A DNA stretch of 64,000 nt, from positions 1-64,000 of the forward strand of contig JBBHKE010000791.1 of NCBI GenBank assembly GCA_037447655.1. The letters are read 5' to 3'. A program made the translations under genes and the position numbers. Under the pieces are notes generated by a model. It did not search any database. It saw only the letters and a list, made by a program, of their open reading frames with translations, and had not been told where the DNA came from. This DNA comes from Zygnema cylindricum. Lineage: Eukaryota; Streptophyta; Zygnematophyceae; Zygnematales; Zygnemataceae. Shown here piece by piece: positions 27,901 through 39,500 of this stretch; position 1 is the stretch's first letter; each line of letters starts with the position of its first letter.

Positions 27901-28274
27901 TGACATCCGTAAATACATAGCTTCCAAATTTTCACAACCTTGCTATCCAGCTAGGAGAAATGCAAGATATATTTTGTCATCCACGTGAAATTTATAATGC
28001 ATAGGATAGAAAAAACCAACACACATATTCGTGCAACGACAGAATTATTCATGCTCTCCACTTCGCTCGCGGCCACAAGCGCGTCTCCAATATCTGAATT
28101 TTCCTCAAGAGCAGCAGGAAGAAGATTTTCCAGGCCCGTAGTAAAACCGTTTCCATCCCTGGGCTGTCTCTCAGCGCGGCTGGATTCTGCAGCATCTCCT
28201 GATACATTTTCTGCCGCCTGTGCAGTAATAGCAGCCTGCAAAAGACGCTCCCATGCTTTCACAGCATTCGACAT
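3917..28274 (-). CDS. CALS: Callose synthase, GSL8/GSL10 (CALS9/10) type, complete, 51 exons
   Basis: Polymerises beta-1,3-glucan (callose) from UDP-glucose as a GT48 enzyme of the plasma membrane. I traced 51 exons whose splice phases all agree, giving 5769 coding nt and 1922 residues, close to the roughly 1900 usual for land-plant GSL8/GSL10. The order is: a Vta1-like N-terminal region (about 1-130, with ELDPTSEGRGVLQFKT), the FKS1 domain (ALYLLIWGEAANVRF), a first membrane bundle, a cytosolic GT48 region (QNHAIIFSRGD, LGVREHVFTG, MHYGHPDVFDR, SEDIYAGFN, GKGRDVGLNQI), HYFGRTILHGG, and a second membrane bundle ending ILAGNKQES. The start ATG at 28274 opens MSNAVKAWERLL, like the GSL8/10 N-terminus. 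Two introns use GC donors. It is head-to-head with a second callose synthase. Exon coordinates were assigned by eye and small shifts are possible. They are listed in the block entries. Confidence 0.95.
5904..8566 (-). repeat. Largest intron of the GSL8/10-type gene, packed with C-rich simple repeats
   Basis: This 2.66 kb intron separates the exon ending FEWQK from the exon starting VVQDF. It holds C-rich tracts at about 6318-6445 and 6485-6640 and the long (TCCC)n array at 7232-8452. On the coding (minus) strand these are G-runs. The remaining 0.9 kb looks like unique AT-rich intron with no coding signal. Long proline/leucine/serine frames in the array are translation artefacts. Confidence 0.85.
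7232..8452. repeat. 1.2 kb (TCCC)n polypyrimidine microsatellite
   Basis: Nearly pure CCCT tetranucleotide repeat on the plus strand. It starts as C5-8T words (7232-7390), continues as regular CCCT with occasional one-base slips, and ends in four TACC units before a unique flank at 8452. Because the host gene runs on the minus strand, its transcript would carry hundreds of GGGA units. Confidence 0.97.
10339..10396. repeat. 11-bp tandem repeat (AATCTGAGGAG)n
   Basis: Four to five tandem copies of AATCTGAGGAG. It lies in the callose synthase intron between the exons at 10471-10424 and 10156-9998. Confidence 0.85.
10490..10584. repeat. Tandem duplication of about 46 bp
   Basis: Two adjacent copies of a unit running from ACATGGATATCAAC to GACATCTCACATTTAA, differing at a few bases. 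It lies in the intron 5' of the exon at 10471-10424. Confidence 0.75.
11750..11880. repeat. Degenerate minisatellite (AACATAAAAGAACA..CATCA)
   Basis: Four to five imperfect units of roughly 30 bp containing ATAACATAAAAGAACA and CATCACAAAT. It lies in an intron of the minus-strand callose synthase, between the exon ending SEDIYA and the 53-nt exon. Confidence 0.7.
16225..16310. repeat. G-rich (GGGGGA) tract in an intron
   Basis: The plus strand is a run of GGGGGAG, GGGGTGGGGG and GGAGGGGGAG words. The host gene is on the minus strand, so its transcript is C-rich here. Confidence 0.8.
17965..23772 (-). other. Callose synthase (-) exons 14-25: first membrane bundle and linker
   Basis: Exons: 23772-23673, 23147-23024, 22663-22480, 22052-22000, 21318-21258, 20900-20819, 20513-20464, 20296-20271, 19944-19884, 19316-19222, 18567-18448, 18046-17965. 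They encode hydrophobic segments such as LRKLFRLVTAVAWAVVLTFF and SSFWLLLFTCKFLFSYYFQ, with the short conserved loop NYVGRGMYES between them. Exon 21 (20296-20271) is only 26 nt and codes for IYLLDIQIW. The block ends with RFAMAWNEIIKTLRAEDYLSN and IQWPLFLVANQ, which lead into the cytosolic catalytic half. Confidence 0.85.
24109..28274 (-). other. Callose synthase (-) exons 1-13: Vta1-like and FKS1 regions
   Basis: Exons, in order of translation: 28274-28025, 27881-27784, 27584-27463, 27343-27262, 26933-26817, 26679-26569, 26411-26325, 25762-25668, 25552-25432, 25072-24932, 24781-24699, 24534-24465, 24294-24109. Exon 2 begins so that the protein reads VARILTNYAYSRAMELDPTS, matching the GSL8/10 pattern. 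Exon 3 ends at an AG|GC donor because no GT donor keeps the phase. Exon 7 holds SVANQREHVVLTLAN, exon 9 holds LLIWGEAANVRFLPEC, and exon 13 holds TTFVEWRTFWHVFHSFDRLW, all signature stretches of plant callose synthases. Confidence 0.85.
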
Positions 28275-30519
28275 ACTGTCACTTCCTACAGGGACGCGTT
28301 TCTTTCTGGGACTCTTTGCCTTTGTCCTCTCTCTCTCTTTCTCTCTCTCGCTCTAGTTTTCTCACTCTCACAACCGTTCCTCCCTCCGTAGTGCGCGTTG
28401 TTTTCCCATCTTGCTTCACTTGCTGACCTCCTACGCCATAGTGTTATTCGCTCTTTTTTTTTCTTGGGTGTGTTTATATCCTGTGTGTTTTTTTTTTCAG
28501 TTTTCCTTTTCTCGTTTCTTTCCTAGATCGTGTTACGTTATGCTGTGGTTGAACCTCTGTTGTACTAATAGGTGAATCCCGCGTATGTGGAACTTAAATC
28601 GAATTTCCAATAAAGGAACACTGGAACGCGCTACAGCATCTGACGCATAGCTCAAAAGTAGGTGAAAGTAGGCCCATACAATATGCCTATTGTACGCAAA
28701 ACATACAATATGACCTTAAGACCCATATTGTAATCGGACCTATTCGGACCAATTAAAACATTCGGACCACACATTGGACCAATTAAAACATTCGAATCGA
28801 AAAATTTATTTACACCGTCGGATTCGGACGATCGGACGGTTACCGATCAAAGTAGCGATCTAAGAAGATCACATGAAAAGCCCATAACACAACTTACGAT
28901 AAAGGCGCCGACCAAAGGCCTACCATAAAAACGCCTACTTTTGAACTATGATCTGACGTCGTAGGTTATGACGTGTTCACGGTATGGTCGTTCGATTCGC
29001 GAACTGCGAGCTAACCCAGCAACTGCAAACTTTACCGTTATCCTAGAAAACCATAAGGGCGTAAATACATGTTCTAATCTACCACTAAATTCAGCTATCA
29101 TCAAAAAGTTGCTGAGGGCGATGGCACATGTAACGAAAAATTGTAGAATGCTTCACAAGTGTGAAATCGTGATAAGTAACAACACTTGCCTGCACAAGTG
29201 TTTTCCGCTAACCGACAATTTCACAGACACCATTAGCTCGACCGAACGGTGAAAACCGTCGTACGGCATTAGATATTGGACCACGTAAAAATAATCGGTT
29301 TGGAACATGTAGCTCCGACCTAATTCTCTTGAGTTCCTAATGTCCGTGCTGATGTCACAAATTTCGATGGAAGACTTTCAACGACATGCTACACGCGTTG
29401 ACCAGCAGCGACTGTGCCCACCGAAAATTTTAGTATTTTTTTTTTGTCACAGATGAAAAACTTTTGTCGGTGCACGCGAAAGCCGTACATTGTTCTCAAC
29501 TTCCGTCTCGGTTGTCAAAGAATCCGAGAAGTGCCCCGGACTTTCCGAGACTTTCTGACGAGTATGATTTATTTGGAATAAGTATCTTTAGTGATACTCA
29601 GGTTTATTGCAGATACTTCATATGATTAAGGCATTTTACAAATGGGTCCACCGGAGTCTTCCAAAGTGGAAATCCTTTGACGGATTGAGATATAGTACGG
29701 CATGCGGCTTTGAAACTGACAGTGGTGTACTTTTTCAAGCGCGTTAAATGAAAAGAAATACCGGTCAATTTTGAAAAACAAAATGTAAAATGTCTGTAAA
29801 TGAACACGACAACTCGCGGCAGTCAGGACGGGGGCCTATTAGGCCAGTTTCCGGGGTTATCCATGACGCGTTTTCAATGTTTGCGGGTTTTATGGCCGTG
29901 AGATGATGATCTAGACGGTCAGAAATTTGCTAATCATTGAAAACGGCCCAGAAGTGAAAGCTCAGATGACTTACTAATGACACGTGGCGCCATCCAGCGA
30001 AACATTGAAACTGCGAAAAATTTCATGCTCAAACATTATTACATTACGATATTTTTGAAAAAAAAATTATAACGTGGACTATCACCATCAATTTTGGTCG
30101 GCGACAAGAGAATTCTTGGATTCATCAAAGAAAATATCCTTAGTAACGTCAAGCCAACGTACGATGAACGCGGAGCATGCTCTAACATACTGTAGTTTAC
30201 AGTAACACGCGTTTTACGTTAAATGTTTATCCTTATATCACCGACAGCTTTTTTTGCATTTTTTCTTCTCGTTATTACCTTGCGCCGGTACTGTACAGTA
30301 CTGTAGCGTCACGACCCCGAAATTTCTCCTCGTCATGCCAAACTTCACAGGAAGTACGGTGGGCCAACTTGAAAGTTGAACTTGCGTATTGTAGATATCC
30401 GCGTGCCGGGTGCGGTTATCTCCTTGCTCTTTTTGAGCAGGCAGGGGAGCTTCTTCCCACTGAAGGAATGCTGTAGACTATACATATGAGAAAGGCATCC
30501 CTCGAAGTCTCCAGCAGCC
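28275..30519. promoter_or_regulatory. Divergent intergenic region between the two callose synthase start codons
   Basis: 2.25 kb separate the minus-strand ATG (28274) from the plus-strand ATG (30520), so both promoters must lie here. The minus gene has a GAGA-rich leader (CT-rich on the plus strand, about 28330-28360). A 305-bp MITE occupies 28646-28950. A short palindrome, GTACTGTACAGTAC, is near 30290. I could not pick a convincing TATA box for either gene, and I see no additional exon. Confidence 0.55.
28646..28950. mobile_element. hAT-like MITE with perfect 8-bp target-site duplication
   Basis: The left terminus is CATAGCTCAAAAGTAGGTG and the right terminus, read inward on the other strand, is CATAGTTCAAAAGTAGGCG (17 of 19 identical). 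The element is flanked on both sides by ATCTGACG (28638-28645 and 28951-28958). An 8-bp duplication with short terminal inverted repeats and no coding capacity is the signature of non-autonomous hAT elements. It sits closer to the minus-strand callose synthase start. Confidence 0.85.
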
Positions 30520-33500
30520 ATGAATGGTCACAGAGAGGAAGAATCCACGCCGCTGCGGCCCTCGTTGACGTCGAACGTCATTGCAGAAGCTAATGGTGTC
30601 TATCACCGGCCTTCGGCAGTCCCTGCGACGAGCCGAGGGTTCAACATCATCTCAGAGAATACTGACGTCGATCATCCAACTACAGATATTCCCGAGGTCA
30701 TCTGACTCCCTCTCTGCCGTTTTTTTTCGATTTTTTTTTTCACTTACGTCGTTATTTTCTTAAAGCAAACAGAAGATGCTTCGTTTGGCCTCGAATGACA
30801 ATATTTTAGTTTCAATTCCAGATAATATTACCATATTTAAAATATGAATGTGAAATCTGGAAAATGTACTGCAGGTAAGAGCAGCTATTGCTGCTCTGCG
30901 TAAAGTGCAAAGGCTCAGATGGCCCGATGGAAGTGCTCGCAAAAGAGGATCCGACATTTTCGATTGGCTGCAATCAGTTTTCAAGTTCCAGGTATGTGCG
31001 AGTTTTTATCGTATATCCTTGTCCGTCTTTTACTGTGTGCCGCCAAGCCGCTGAAGTAACTTCTTTTTATGAAGTTTTTACGCAATGAGAGGTGTGCTTT
31101 GCTTGCAGGGTGGCAATGTGCGAAATCAGAGGGAGCATCTCGTCCTCCTTTTGGCTAACAAACAAATGCGCCTCAAATCACCACAGGGAAATAATGAGGT
31201 CACCCTCGTTCCCTTGTTCCCTTGTTCTCTGCCCTTTTTAGTCTCATCCGGCTGGGTAATTATGCTTCTAAGCAAAATAAGCATGTGAGGGAGAAACAGG
31301 AAAGGACATCCATCTTTATCACTGTGCTTTATTGAGCTGGATCATTTGTTTTTTTGTTTTGTCGATCTGTCTTCTGATTTTGCAGCTTAGAGCTGAGGCG
31401 GCAACTTCTGTCTGTCGAAAGCTGACAAATAATTACTTATCTTGGTGCAAGTTTCACCGCATCAAAGCGAGTAGTTTGTAAGTCAACAGCACATTTTGTT
31501 TTTTCTGCTTCATGAGTGCAATGTTCAAGTGGAAAGCACATGTTGGTGCTACTATTTTCAATGCGCTTGTCATCCTATAAAACCTTTTGTTTTCCTTTGA
31601 AATACAGGCTGGATGGAGATGATCCTCTGTTTCGACCCATGGAATTGCTATATTCTGCGCTATACTTGCTTATTTGGGGTGAAGCTGCGAATGTGCGATT
31701 CATGCCAGAATGTCTCTGCTACATATTCCATTATGTAAGTTGGTCCTTTAACTTTCGAAGTTCACGCAAAGCCTCCTTTGTAAGAGCTGCAAATTTCACT
31801 GTTAAGTTTTTTAGCATATCAACTTACACTTTTCCTAAAGCAGGACAATCGTGAATCTTTTGGTTTTTGCAGATGGCAGGGGAAATGAATAACCTAGCGA
31901 CAAATTCTTTATCGGCGTTGGACATGGATGTTACAGTTCCGCCGAATAGCGGACCATATGGTTTTCTTGACTATGTTATTCAGCCATTGTATGATATAAT
32001 CAAAGCGGTGAGAAGGCCTTTTGTAACCTTAGTAACAGGGGGAAGCTGTACTGGATTGTGAGACATAGTCCTATTAAGTTTTGCAGTTGGTGTGATGTTA
32101 AATGATCTAGGCAGAATCTTCTCAGGTAAATCTGCGTAGCACTTTATTATCTTCCTATCAGCACTTCTGTGGCTTGTTTGGCGAATAAGGGAGGGGACAA
32201 AGAGATGGCGTGGACGAGGTGATGTATAGCATTGAAACAAGTTGACATAGACGTTTTTTTTTTTTGTTTTTCCAGGAGGCGGATATTAACAGTGGAGGCT
32301 CGGCTCCCCATTATGCATGGCGAAATTATGATGACATGAACGAGTACTTTTGGTACGCCACGTTTTCCTTACGTTGTGGGTACTTTCAGACGACTTGTGC
32401 CTCAAGGCTTTATCCAGGCTTTCTCCCTGATTTTATGAAATGATGGCATACTCGAAATACAGAATTTTGATGACCTTCCATTCAATCAGAAAGCCAAGTT
32501 AATTTACTCTCTTTTCTAGTGATTTAGCTTTAAACAAAGTCTGTATTTTCAGGGGAAAACAATGCTTTAAGGAGATTGGGTGGCCGCTGAAAACAACTGC
32601 CAATTACTTCACTAAGCCTGTGAGTTCCTTATATATTGCTAGATTTCATGGTTGGAAAATGTATCTTCAGGTATTATTGTTAACCTTTTTGGCTAGCATG
32701 CTATCTTGCCGATGAGTTCATCTGTAAAGCAACAAACTGTTTTGAAAGAAACCAGTTTGACTTGTCTCGCTGCAAGTTTTTGCTGTAATTTTGATTTTTA
32801 CATGACTTTCTGGGTATTTTGCTGGCTCTTATGATATGCATGTCATGAATCACACTTATTGAAGTGGGTGGGTTTATGTTTATCATAACTGGCAGTGCAA
32901 CTTCCAAATGTGGAGTACGAGAATTGCTTGCTGTTTCTGAACATGTGATGCGAACATCAAGAATGCACTGAATAGGGCTACAATCGTAGGAAGATATTGC
33001 TACAGATTTCCAGCAAGTGGTTAAGTTTGTTGCGATGTTTTTATTTTTATTTATAAGGAGACTTCTTGCAGAATGCCCCTGGTGGAAAGGTGGGAAAGAC
33101 CGGCTTTGTGGAACAGCGAACCTTTCTTCATCTTTTTTGCAGCTTTCACCGCATATGGGTTCTACAGGTTTTAATGTTTCAGGTATGTATTGGTAGCGAA
33201 AAATGATAGCGTAAGATGACAGCATTTCCATGTCATTGTTGACATACTTTCTCGTGGACCTTCTTTAATAGGTTTACGTATAACATTTTCACATTCTTTC
33301 TAAAACACTGATGTCATTCTTTAGTATATACATGCGTAACATAATTATGGCTCTTGCTGGGAATGAATACTTTGTGCTTGGCCACACCTAAATTTCGTTG
33401 AAGCGCAAACTCTAGATGAAGTGCAAAGGAGCAATACCTACATTATGCAGCTTCGAAAGTTTGTGTCTGTGATTTATGATACAAATTCTCACATCTATTT

Positions 33501-36500
33501 CTCTTGACAAATTCTCTCTTGTATTTGGCTTCGGATTTTACTCATTCTCTTGGTTTCTGATGTGGGAATTTTTGAAATAGTTATAGCTTGACAAAATAGT
33601 TCATATTTGTTTGTTATCAATATCTAGGTTTCTCCTCGTTAAATTTCTAACGTCCGTTTCAAGGAAAAGCAATGGAATAGTTTTTTTTGAGTATTTGGCA
33701 AGTAGTTCCATGTTAATAGTTTCAAGTAAGCAGGTCATAAATTACGTATGTTATGTTGTAAATACAGACTGCTGTCTGTTTAACACCACAGCTACTCTCA
33801 GTTATTTTTGCTGAAAATGAAGCTGAAAATGGAAGTGAAGATGAAATCAAACAGGGGAGCAAAGATGATGTGGAGATAAACGTTCTGGAATTTATGCAGG
33901 TCTTGTGGCATATTTGCAGGCTCTCACTCTTATAGCTTGGGATGCCGAAGCCTCAGACAGGACTCCTTGGATGCAACTTGTAAAAAGTCGAGACACTGTT
34001 GCGGTGCTTCTGAGCTGTTTCATTACCTGGGCATTTCTTCGTTTCCTTCTCGGTATTTCTAATGAACTATTCTTGCGTCATGTATATGACCATTTAAATG
34101 GCCCACATTTTTATTTTGACTTTAATAATTGTTCTGCTTTGCCGGATCATTAACCCAGCATTTTTCTGTCTCCTCAGTTTTTATTCTTATTCGTACTTGA
34201 ATTTCATAGGGCAACTATTTGATCAAGTTGGCAATTATGGCACATTTGTATTTTTGACTTTTTACGCCTACTTCGTGACACTGTTAGTTATAAAATGGTC
34301 TTGAATAACAAGTAAAACATTGAGATTGGTGTTTGCAATCATGGCCAATCTGTATGCTTGATTAGCCTTCATTTCTCGAATATTTCTCCATCTCTTTCCG
34401 TGTATTTTTCTTATGAACTATTATTAACCATATGCATTATTGAATATTATGCTGGCATTTATGGCACCTGAGTTTGTTTCACTAGTTTGTATCCTATTGG
34501 TCCATGTTTCAGTTAGCATTCCATACGTTCTTCACCGGAGTGATTAATGAAATCCTTCAGAATTATGCAATTGGTTGCAAATTTGAAAGAAATATTTAGA
34601 TCAAGCTTAAATTTTTTAGGATAGTGAATATTGTTAATCTTACGGCTAATACTATTCCAATTATCCCACAAATCAACATTTAAAGCATCTGAAGAATATG
34701 ATGTAATTTGAATTAAGTTCTTCTTCCTTTCGCGGTTTGTCTTTTGTTTTGTCGGCTTTTGAAGGGGATTGACGTTGATGACATGGGATGGAATGATAGT
34801 AAATGAGATGATGAGAGTCATCTGGAAAGTAATGACTGTATGATTTCATTGGCAGCAACTATCACTGGTTTTCTCCAATGGCGTTTGATTAAGCTTCGCA
34901 CACCAATGGAGGGAGTTCGACTGCTGTTGAAGTTTATTGTCGCTGGATTTTGGACCATTTGGTTTGCCATTCTCTACCGGTAATTACATGCTGTCCACGC
35001 TTTTATTTTTCCTGTCTTTCTCATTTTGCCCACTTCCCCATCTCGTATGTTGTGTATGGCCTCGGGGAGAACATAGCTCTCAAATGTATTTCATTTTTGG
35101 CTCAGTTAGAAGTACACTGCTGCTTGTTGGCTAACGGAGTTATTGAAGTTTAAGGTAGTAATAGTTCAGAGTCTATCAGCGCAGATGCAATATTGTTGAG
35201 AATTTTACAGAACTAATAACATCGACCCATGTCCCCTAAATGGAAAACCAAATTTGTGTTATAGGCACCAATTGCAATCTGCATTTTTTTGCTGAGGCAA
35301 AGATAATGCAACAATGGTATGATGTACACTGCTTCACTGTCCAATTTGGGTGCCAGCTTTTGAAATGTACACATGAAATAGTGTGAACAAGCAAACTAAC
35401 TAACTTCAAAGTTTGTGAACTTCCGGCGTCTGTTAGCAGCCCCCTTCTTGTATGCTCGTATTTGGCATGAAAATACTTTTTCATATTTGTTATTGGTTTG
35501 TGTGCACTAATCACAGTGGGTGTTGTGCTGGGTTGACAGGGTCATGTGGAATGTGAGGAATGAGGCAGGTAGTTGGAGCACCAAAGCTGATACCTATTTT
35601 CGAATTTATCTCGGTAGTATGGTCATTTTTTGTATTCCAGAGGCCTTAGGGCTTTTGATGGCCCTCGTTCCTTGGTTAAGCCGTTTTCTTGAGACGTCTG
35701 ACTGGAGAATAGTCACCCTCCTTACTTGGTGGTTTCAGGTGGGTTGTTGTACAGTTTGTCACTGTGATTACGGTGCATTATGGTGCAAATATCACACCTG
35801 AACTAGTCTATATATGGTTTTGTGTAAAATTACAAGATAAAATGAGACATGCTCTTAGCTGTGGTTCACATCAAACCACATCTTCCATTGAGCGTATTTT
35901 TTATTTTGCTTTAAAAACATGAAATAGGACTTGGTCGAGAATTGTGTGGCTCGGAGTTATTTCGGTGGGAACTACTGATGTGCATCTGTTTTGGTGAAAG
36001 CCAAAGGAATTGTTGATAAGAGTTACTTGTTACCATTCAACGGGGGAGAGAAAAGGTGCTTTGCCTCTGGTAACAAATACATGCTTGGATACCAATTTCA
36101 GTGATGGGCACAAATGTGGAGCAAATAGTCTTGAAAGGCTGAAATAGTTAACCAGGGGAATGTTAGCCATTCGATGTATTTCAATCTCAAACAGAACACC
36201 AAATGTCTTGTGTGACAACGTGCTGCTTTGCAGAGTCATACTTTTGTTGGGCGTGGATTATACGAAAGTACTTTGGATACCCTGAGGTTGGTTGTTCCCT
36301 CCTTCCCCGTCTCCCTCTCCATCTCCCTTTTCCACTCCCCTTTAGTTTCATAGCATTTGACTCATTTTGTTAATCCATATTCTTGTTTCCTGTACTGATG
36401 GAAGCTTCAACTTAGTAGTATTAGCACTGCGCAGCTCGTCATAGACAATTGGAATGGCTCTTTTGTGAGTTTCTTTTCCTTATCATTCTTATTTTTGTCA

Positions 36501-36584
36501 CGGATGATATTTGTGGAAAACAGGTACTCGTTTTTCTGGATCATTCTTTTAGCTGGAAAGTTCACCTTCAGCTACTTTTTGCAG
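30520..36584 (+). other. Callose synthase (+) exons 1-14
   Basis: Exons: 30520-30696, 30875-30991, 31109-31198, 31386-31477, 31608-31734, 31873-32007, 32276-32352, 32553-32619, 33072-33182, 33920-34052, 34856-34979, 35540-35738, 36234-36286, 36524-36584. Every intron in this block falls at the same protein position and phase as its counterpart in the minus-strand gene (for example after PE before VRAA, phase 2 inside the Trp of NEYFW, and phase 2 before YSFFW). This shows that the two genes derive from one intron-rich ancestor. Confidence 0.87.
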
Positions 36585-39500
36585 GTTTGTGAGTCTGTCC
36601 AACCTTTTGTTAGAAGTCATGTACATTGCATTGTACGGCAATATTTCAATCAACAGTAATACTGTAATTTGAAACCTGCCGTATGCTTGTACCTGAATCC
36701 TAATGGATAGGATTCAGAGTAATTTGTATGCTATAAGAGAAATTGGTTTAAGCAAGGCTACTCTTGATGTTGTCATGATAGTGATTGTTTTTGGAGAGTC
36801 TATTTGATGCTTTAACTTACCTTGAAGGCAATTGCAAAAAAGACCTTAGCGGTTAAACAATGTATGATTAATAACCATCTTGTATATATAAGAACCTTTT
36901 AAGACTTCTGAGAAAGAACTGGACAGTTTTGCTGTACGGCATTGTATTTAATTATTTATGGGTGTGATTGTGTGCATGACCCCGCCCTTGAGGTTGTCCC
37001 TGTTTTATGGTATTTCACTGTAAGCATGGTTTCAGACATATTTTTGGAAACGCTGTGATGTTCAGATAGGTTATAGCGAGTTGTTTTGTTGGACTCAGAC
37101 CAGATTGGTTGTTTAGTGGAAGTTGAACTTTATAGGATTTTTTTTTGGTCTGTTGAAAACAGTTTTAGGTTTTCTTTTGATGCATTAGACTATTCGTAGA
37201 AAATGCACATGTGATAAAGTTTTGCTTGATTTAGAAGTTTCTCAAGCTGGTTAATTATTCGTTTGTCTGATTTTTATTTACTTTGTGTGGTGAAACATTG
37301 CATTTGGCATGGATAAGTTTCATGTCATGAAAAGAAATGATGTCTGCGAAAATATTTCTGCCAGTTTCTGTGAAAATCAACATCATTAAACACTTTTTGA
37401 TTCTATATTGGTGCGCTGAAAATAACAGTCAAGTTTGCTTGTGTTTGACAGATAAAGCCCCTGGTTGTTCCTACCCAACTGATGATCGACCTCGAAGTCG
37501 ATTACCGGTGGCCGAAGTTTGACTCTGGAAGTATGTGAAATGTTGGCTTGAAAAATATGTGAACATATGTTGCTATCCAGTTTGTTATTTACGTTAGCTG
37601 CATTTTCCACCATTGTGGGTTGGGTTACATCGTTATTAATCCAGTCTAATGTTGGTACAATTCGCACAAATTAAAAGCCATTGCAAACTAACTCCTAGTT
37701 TGTTACAAAGACTGAAAACTTTATGTCTATAAATAATGTGATCCAAGGCAAAACAGGCAAAACCTGGTTTACGAAACAACTTGGTTTTCCAACGGTTTAC
37801 TGACCACTTTTTTAATTAGCTGTTCATTTGACAAAAATCATGGCAAGGGGAGCTTTTTAGGTTCATTCAGAGTCAAATTTAGTGAGGGATAGTGAATCAG
37901 AATGGTGATAAACTTTGGTTCCAGGACGACCATTTGTTTGCTGAGTATAACCGCTCAATGAAGAAACAAAACTTTTGAGAACAAAAGCACGGAAAGTTTG
38001 TGGGTTGAAAGAGCTTTATGGTCAAACAAAATCAAGGAGTTAAGACAGTCACTTTTCTGCTGGACTGTTCATGATTTTCTTATGGAGAATGCTTGATACA
38101 ATGTCTTCATGAAAAATATTTGACAAGGCTCAAATGCTGTGGTTGGGCCCCAGGAAATATGTCTGCGGTTTTATGTTTATGGATTCCCACGGTTTTGGTG
38201 AGCTTGATACAAATTGTGTAATCGCTGTTATTTGTCAGTTACTTTGTTTGTTTTCATTTGTTCCTTTGATTGTTTATCTTTTCAATCATGTTTTCCTCTA
38301 AATCTTCCTAACATAATTTATGCATAAACTTACCCCTTTTTGAGCATCGGATTTGATAGAACACCAGAAACTACGATGTCTTGTAAGGATCGTCATTGTT
38401 TCTTAACTGGAGATATGAATGGAATTAAGTACTTATGCTTATAAATGCAAAACTGCACTGGTGGGTGTCTTTGGTTTCAGGTATATGCGATGGATGTACA
38501 GATTTGGTATGCGATTCTGTCTTCCATTGTAGGGCTACTTGTGGGTCTATTTGAGCACATTGGCGAGGTATTGTTTTTCATCTGGGTTCCAAGGGCACAA
38601 GGGTGTTTCTGCCTTATGAGTTGCATCATAGTTTTCATTTGATGGGCGTCGGGTTTCAATTATTTTTTTACTGAACTGGCTTTTTTTCAGCAGAGCCTTA
38701 TAAATTGCAAGGAATCTTAGGCAAAAAAACTAGATGCTTAGTGATATCGTCCATTATAGTGTTTGAAAAGTTCCTAGGATGACCATTCTCTGAGAACTTT
38801 TTTTAAAAGATCAGGAGAGGTTTTGCATTTTTATGTTATGTACTTGTTCTGAAGCCGCCTGTTTGTAACCACCTTCTGCTGCTGGCAGTCGGCTGTACTG
38901 TATCTACTAATTGTTAGTATATGAAGCTCTTTTAACTTCACTTGAGCACGGATTCAGGAGTTGTAAATGCTGAGTTTTATGGGGTGGGAGGTAGGGAAAG
39001 AATGATAGAGAGAAGAGATATAGTGACAGAAGCTGTTGGCCTATTTTTGCAGGCTCGAAATACAAAGTTTCTCCTACTTCGATTCCAGGTTCTTCCAACG
39101 GCCGTCAACTTCAACCTTGCTGCCCCAGATACCCTTGTTTCCAAGAGGTGGTGAAAGTTTGGAAAACTAAGAGTGATATTAAGGACAGCACCTTGCTTAC
39201 ATTAGCCTCAAACATGAATTAGTGTGAGGTATCCTTACAGCCAGATTACATGTATTGGTGTGGTGAAATATCCTGTTTACGCATAACTCAGTATGATCCA
39301 CTCTGTTTTGAATTGGCACTAATGGTAGCAGTGGACATACTTGGCGATGCTTGGCATGGATGGATAATTTGCATTCACATTGTCGTATTTGTAGTCATGT
39401 CTTTGTTGTCCCTGTGTTTATGGCCTCTCGAGGGGGTGTTTTAGCCTGCAACTGAAAGTCTACTTCGTGTTTGCGTCATGTAAACTTTGGAAAATTACAA

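Noticed and set aside
28968-29252. A 94-residue plus-strand frame in the callose synthase intergenic region
   Set aside because: No family resemblance, no splice context, and it does not match the Vta1-like N-terminus that would be expected if it belonged to the downstream gene.
30520-30696. The plus callose synthase being N-terminally truncated because it lacks the Vta1-like exons
   Set aside because: GSL1/GSL5-type enzymes naturally have this short N-terminus leading into the NII...PEVRAA segment, so the start is the expected one.
33793-33899. An extra exon (acceptor ACCACAG, frame with EAENGSEDEIKQGSKDD) before exon 10 of the plus callose synthase
   Set aside because: It would leave a 20-bp intron before the next exon, and the segment has no counterpart in the family. 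The intron 33183-33919 fits better.
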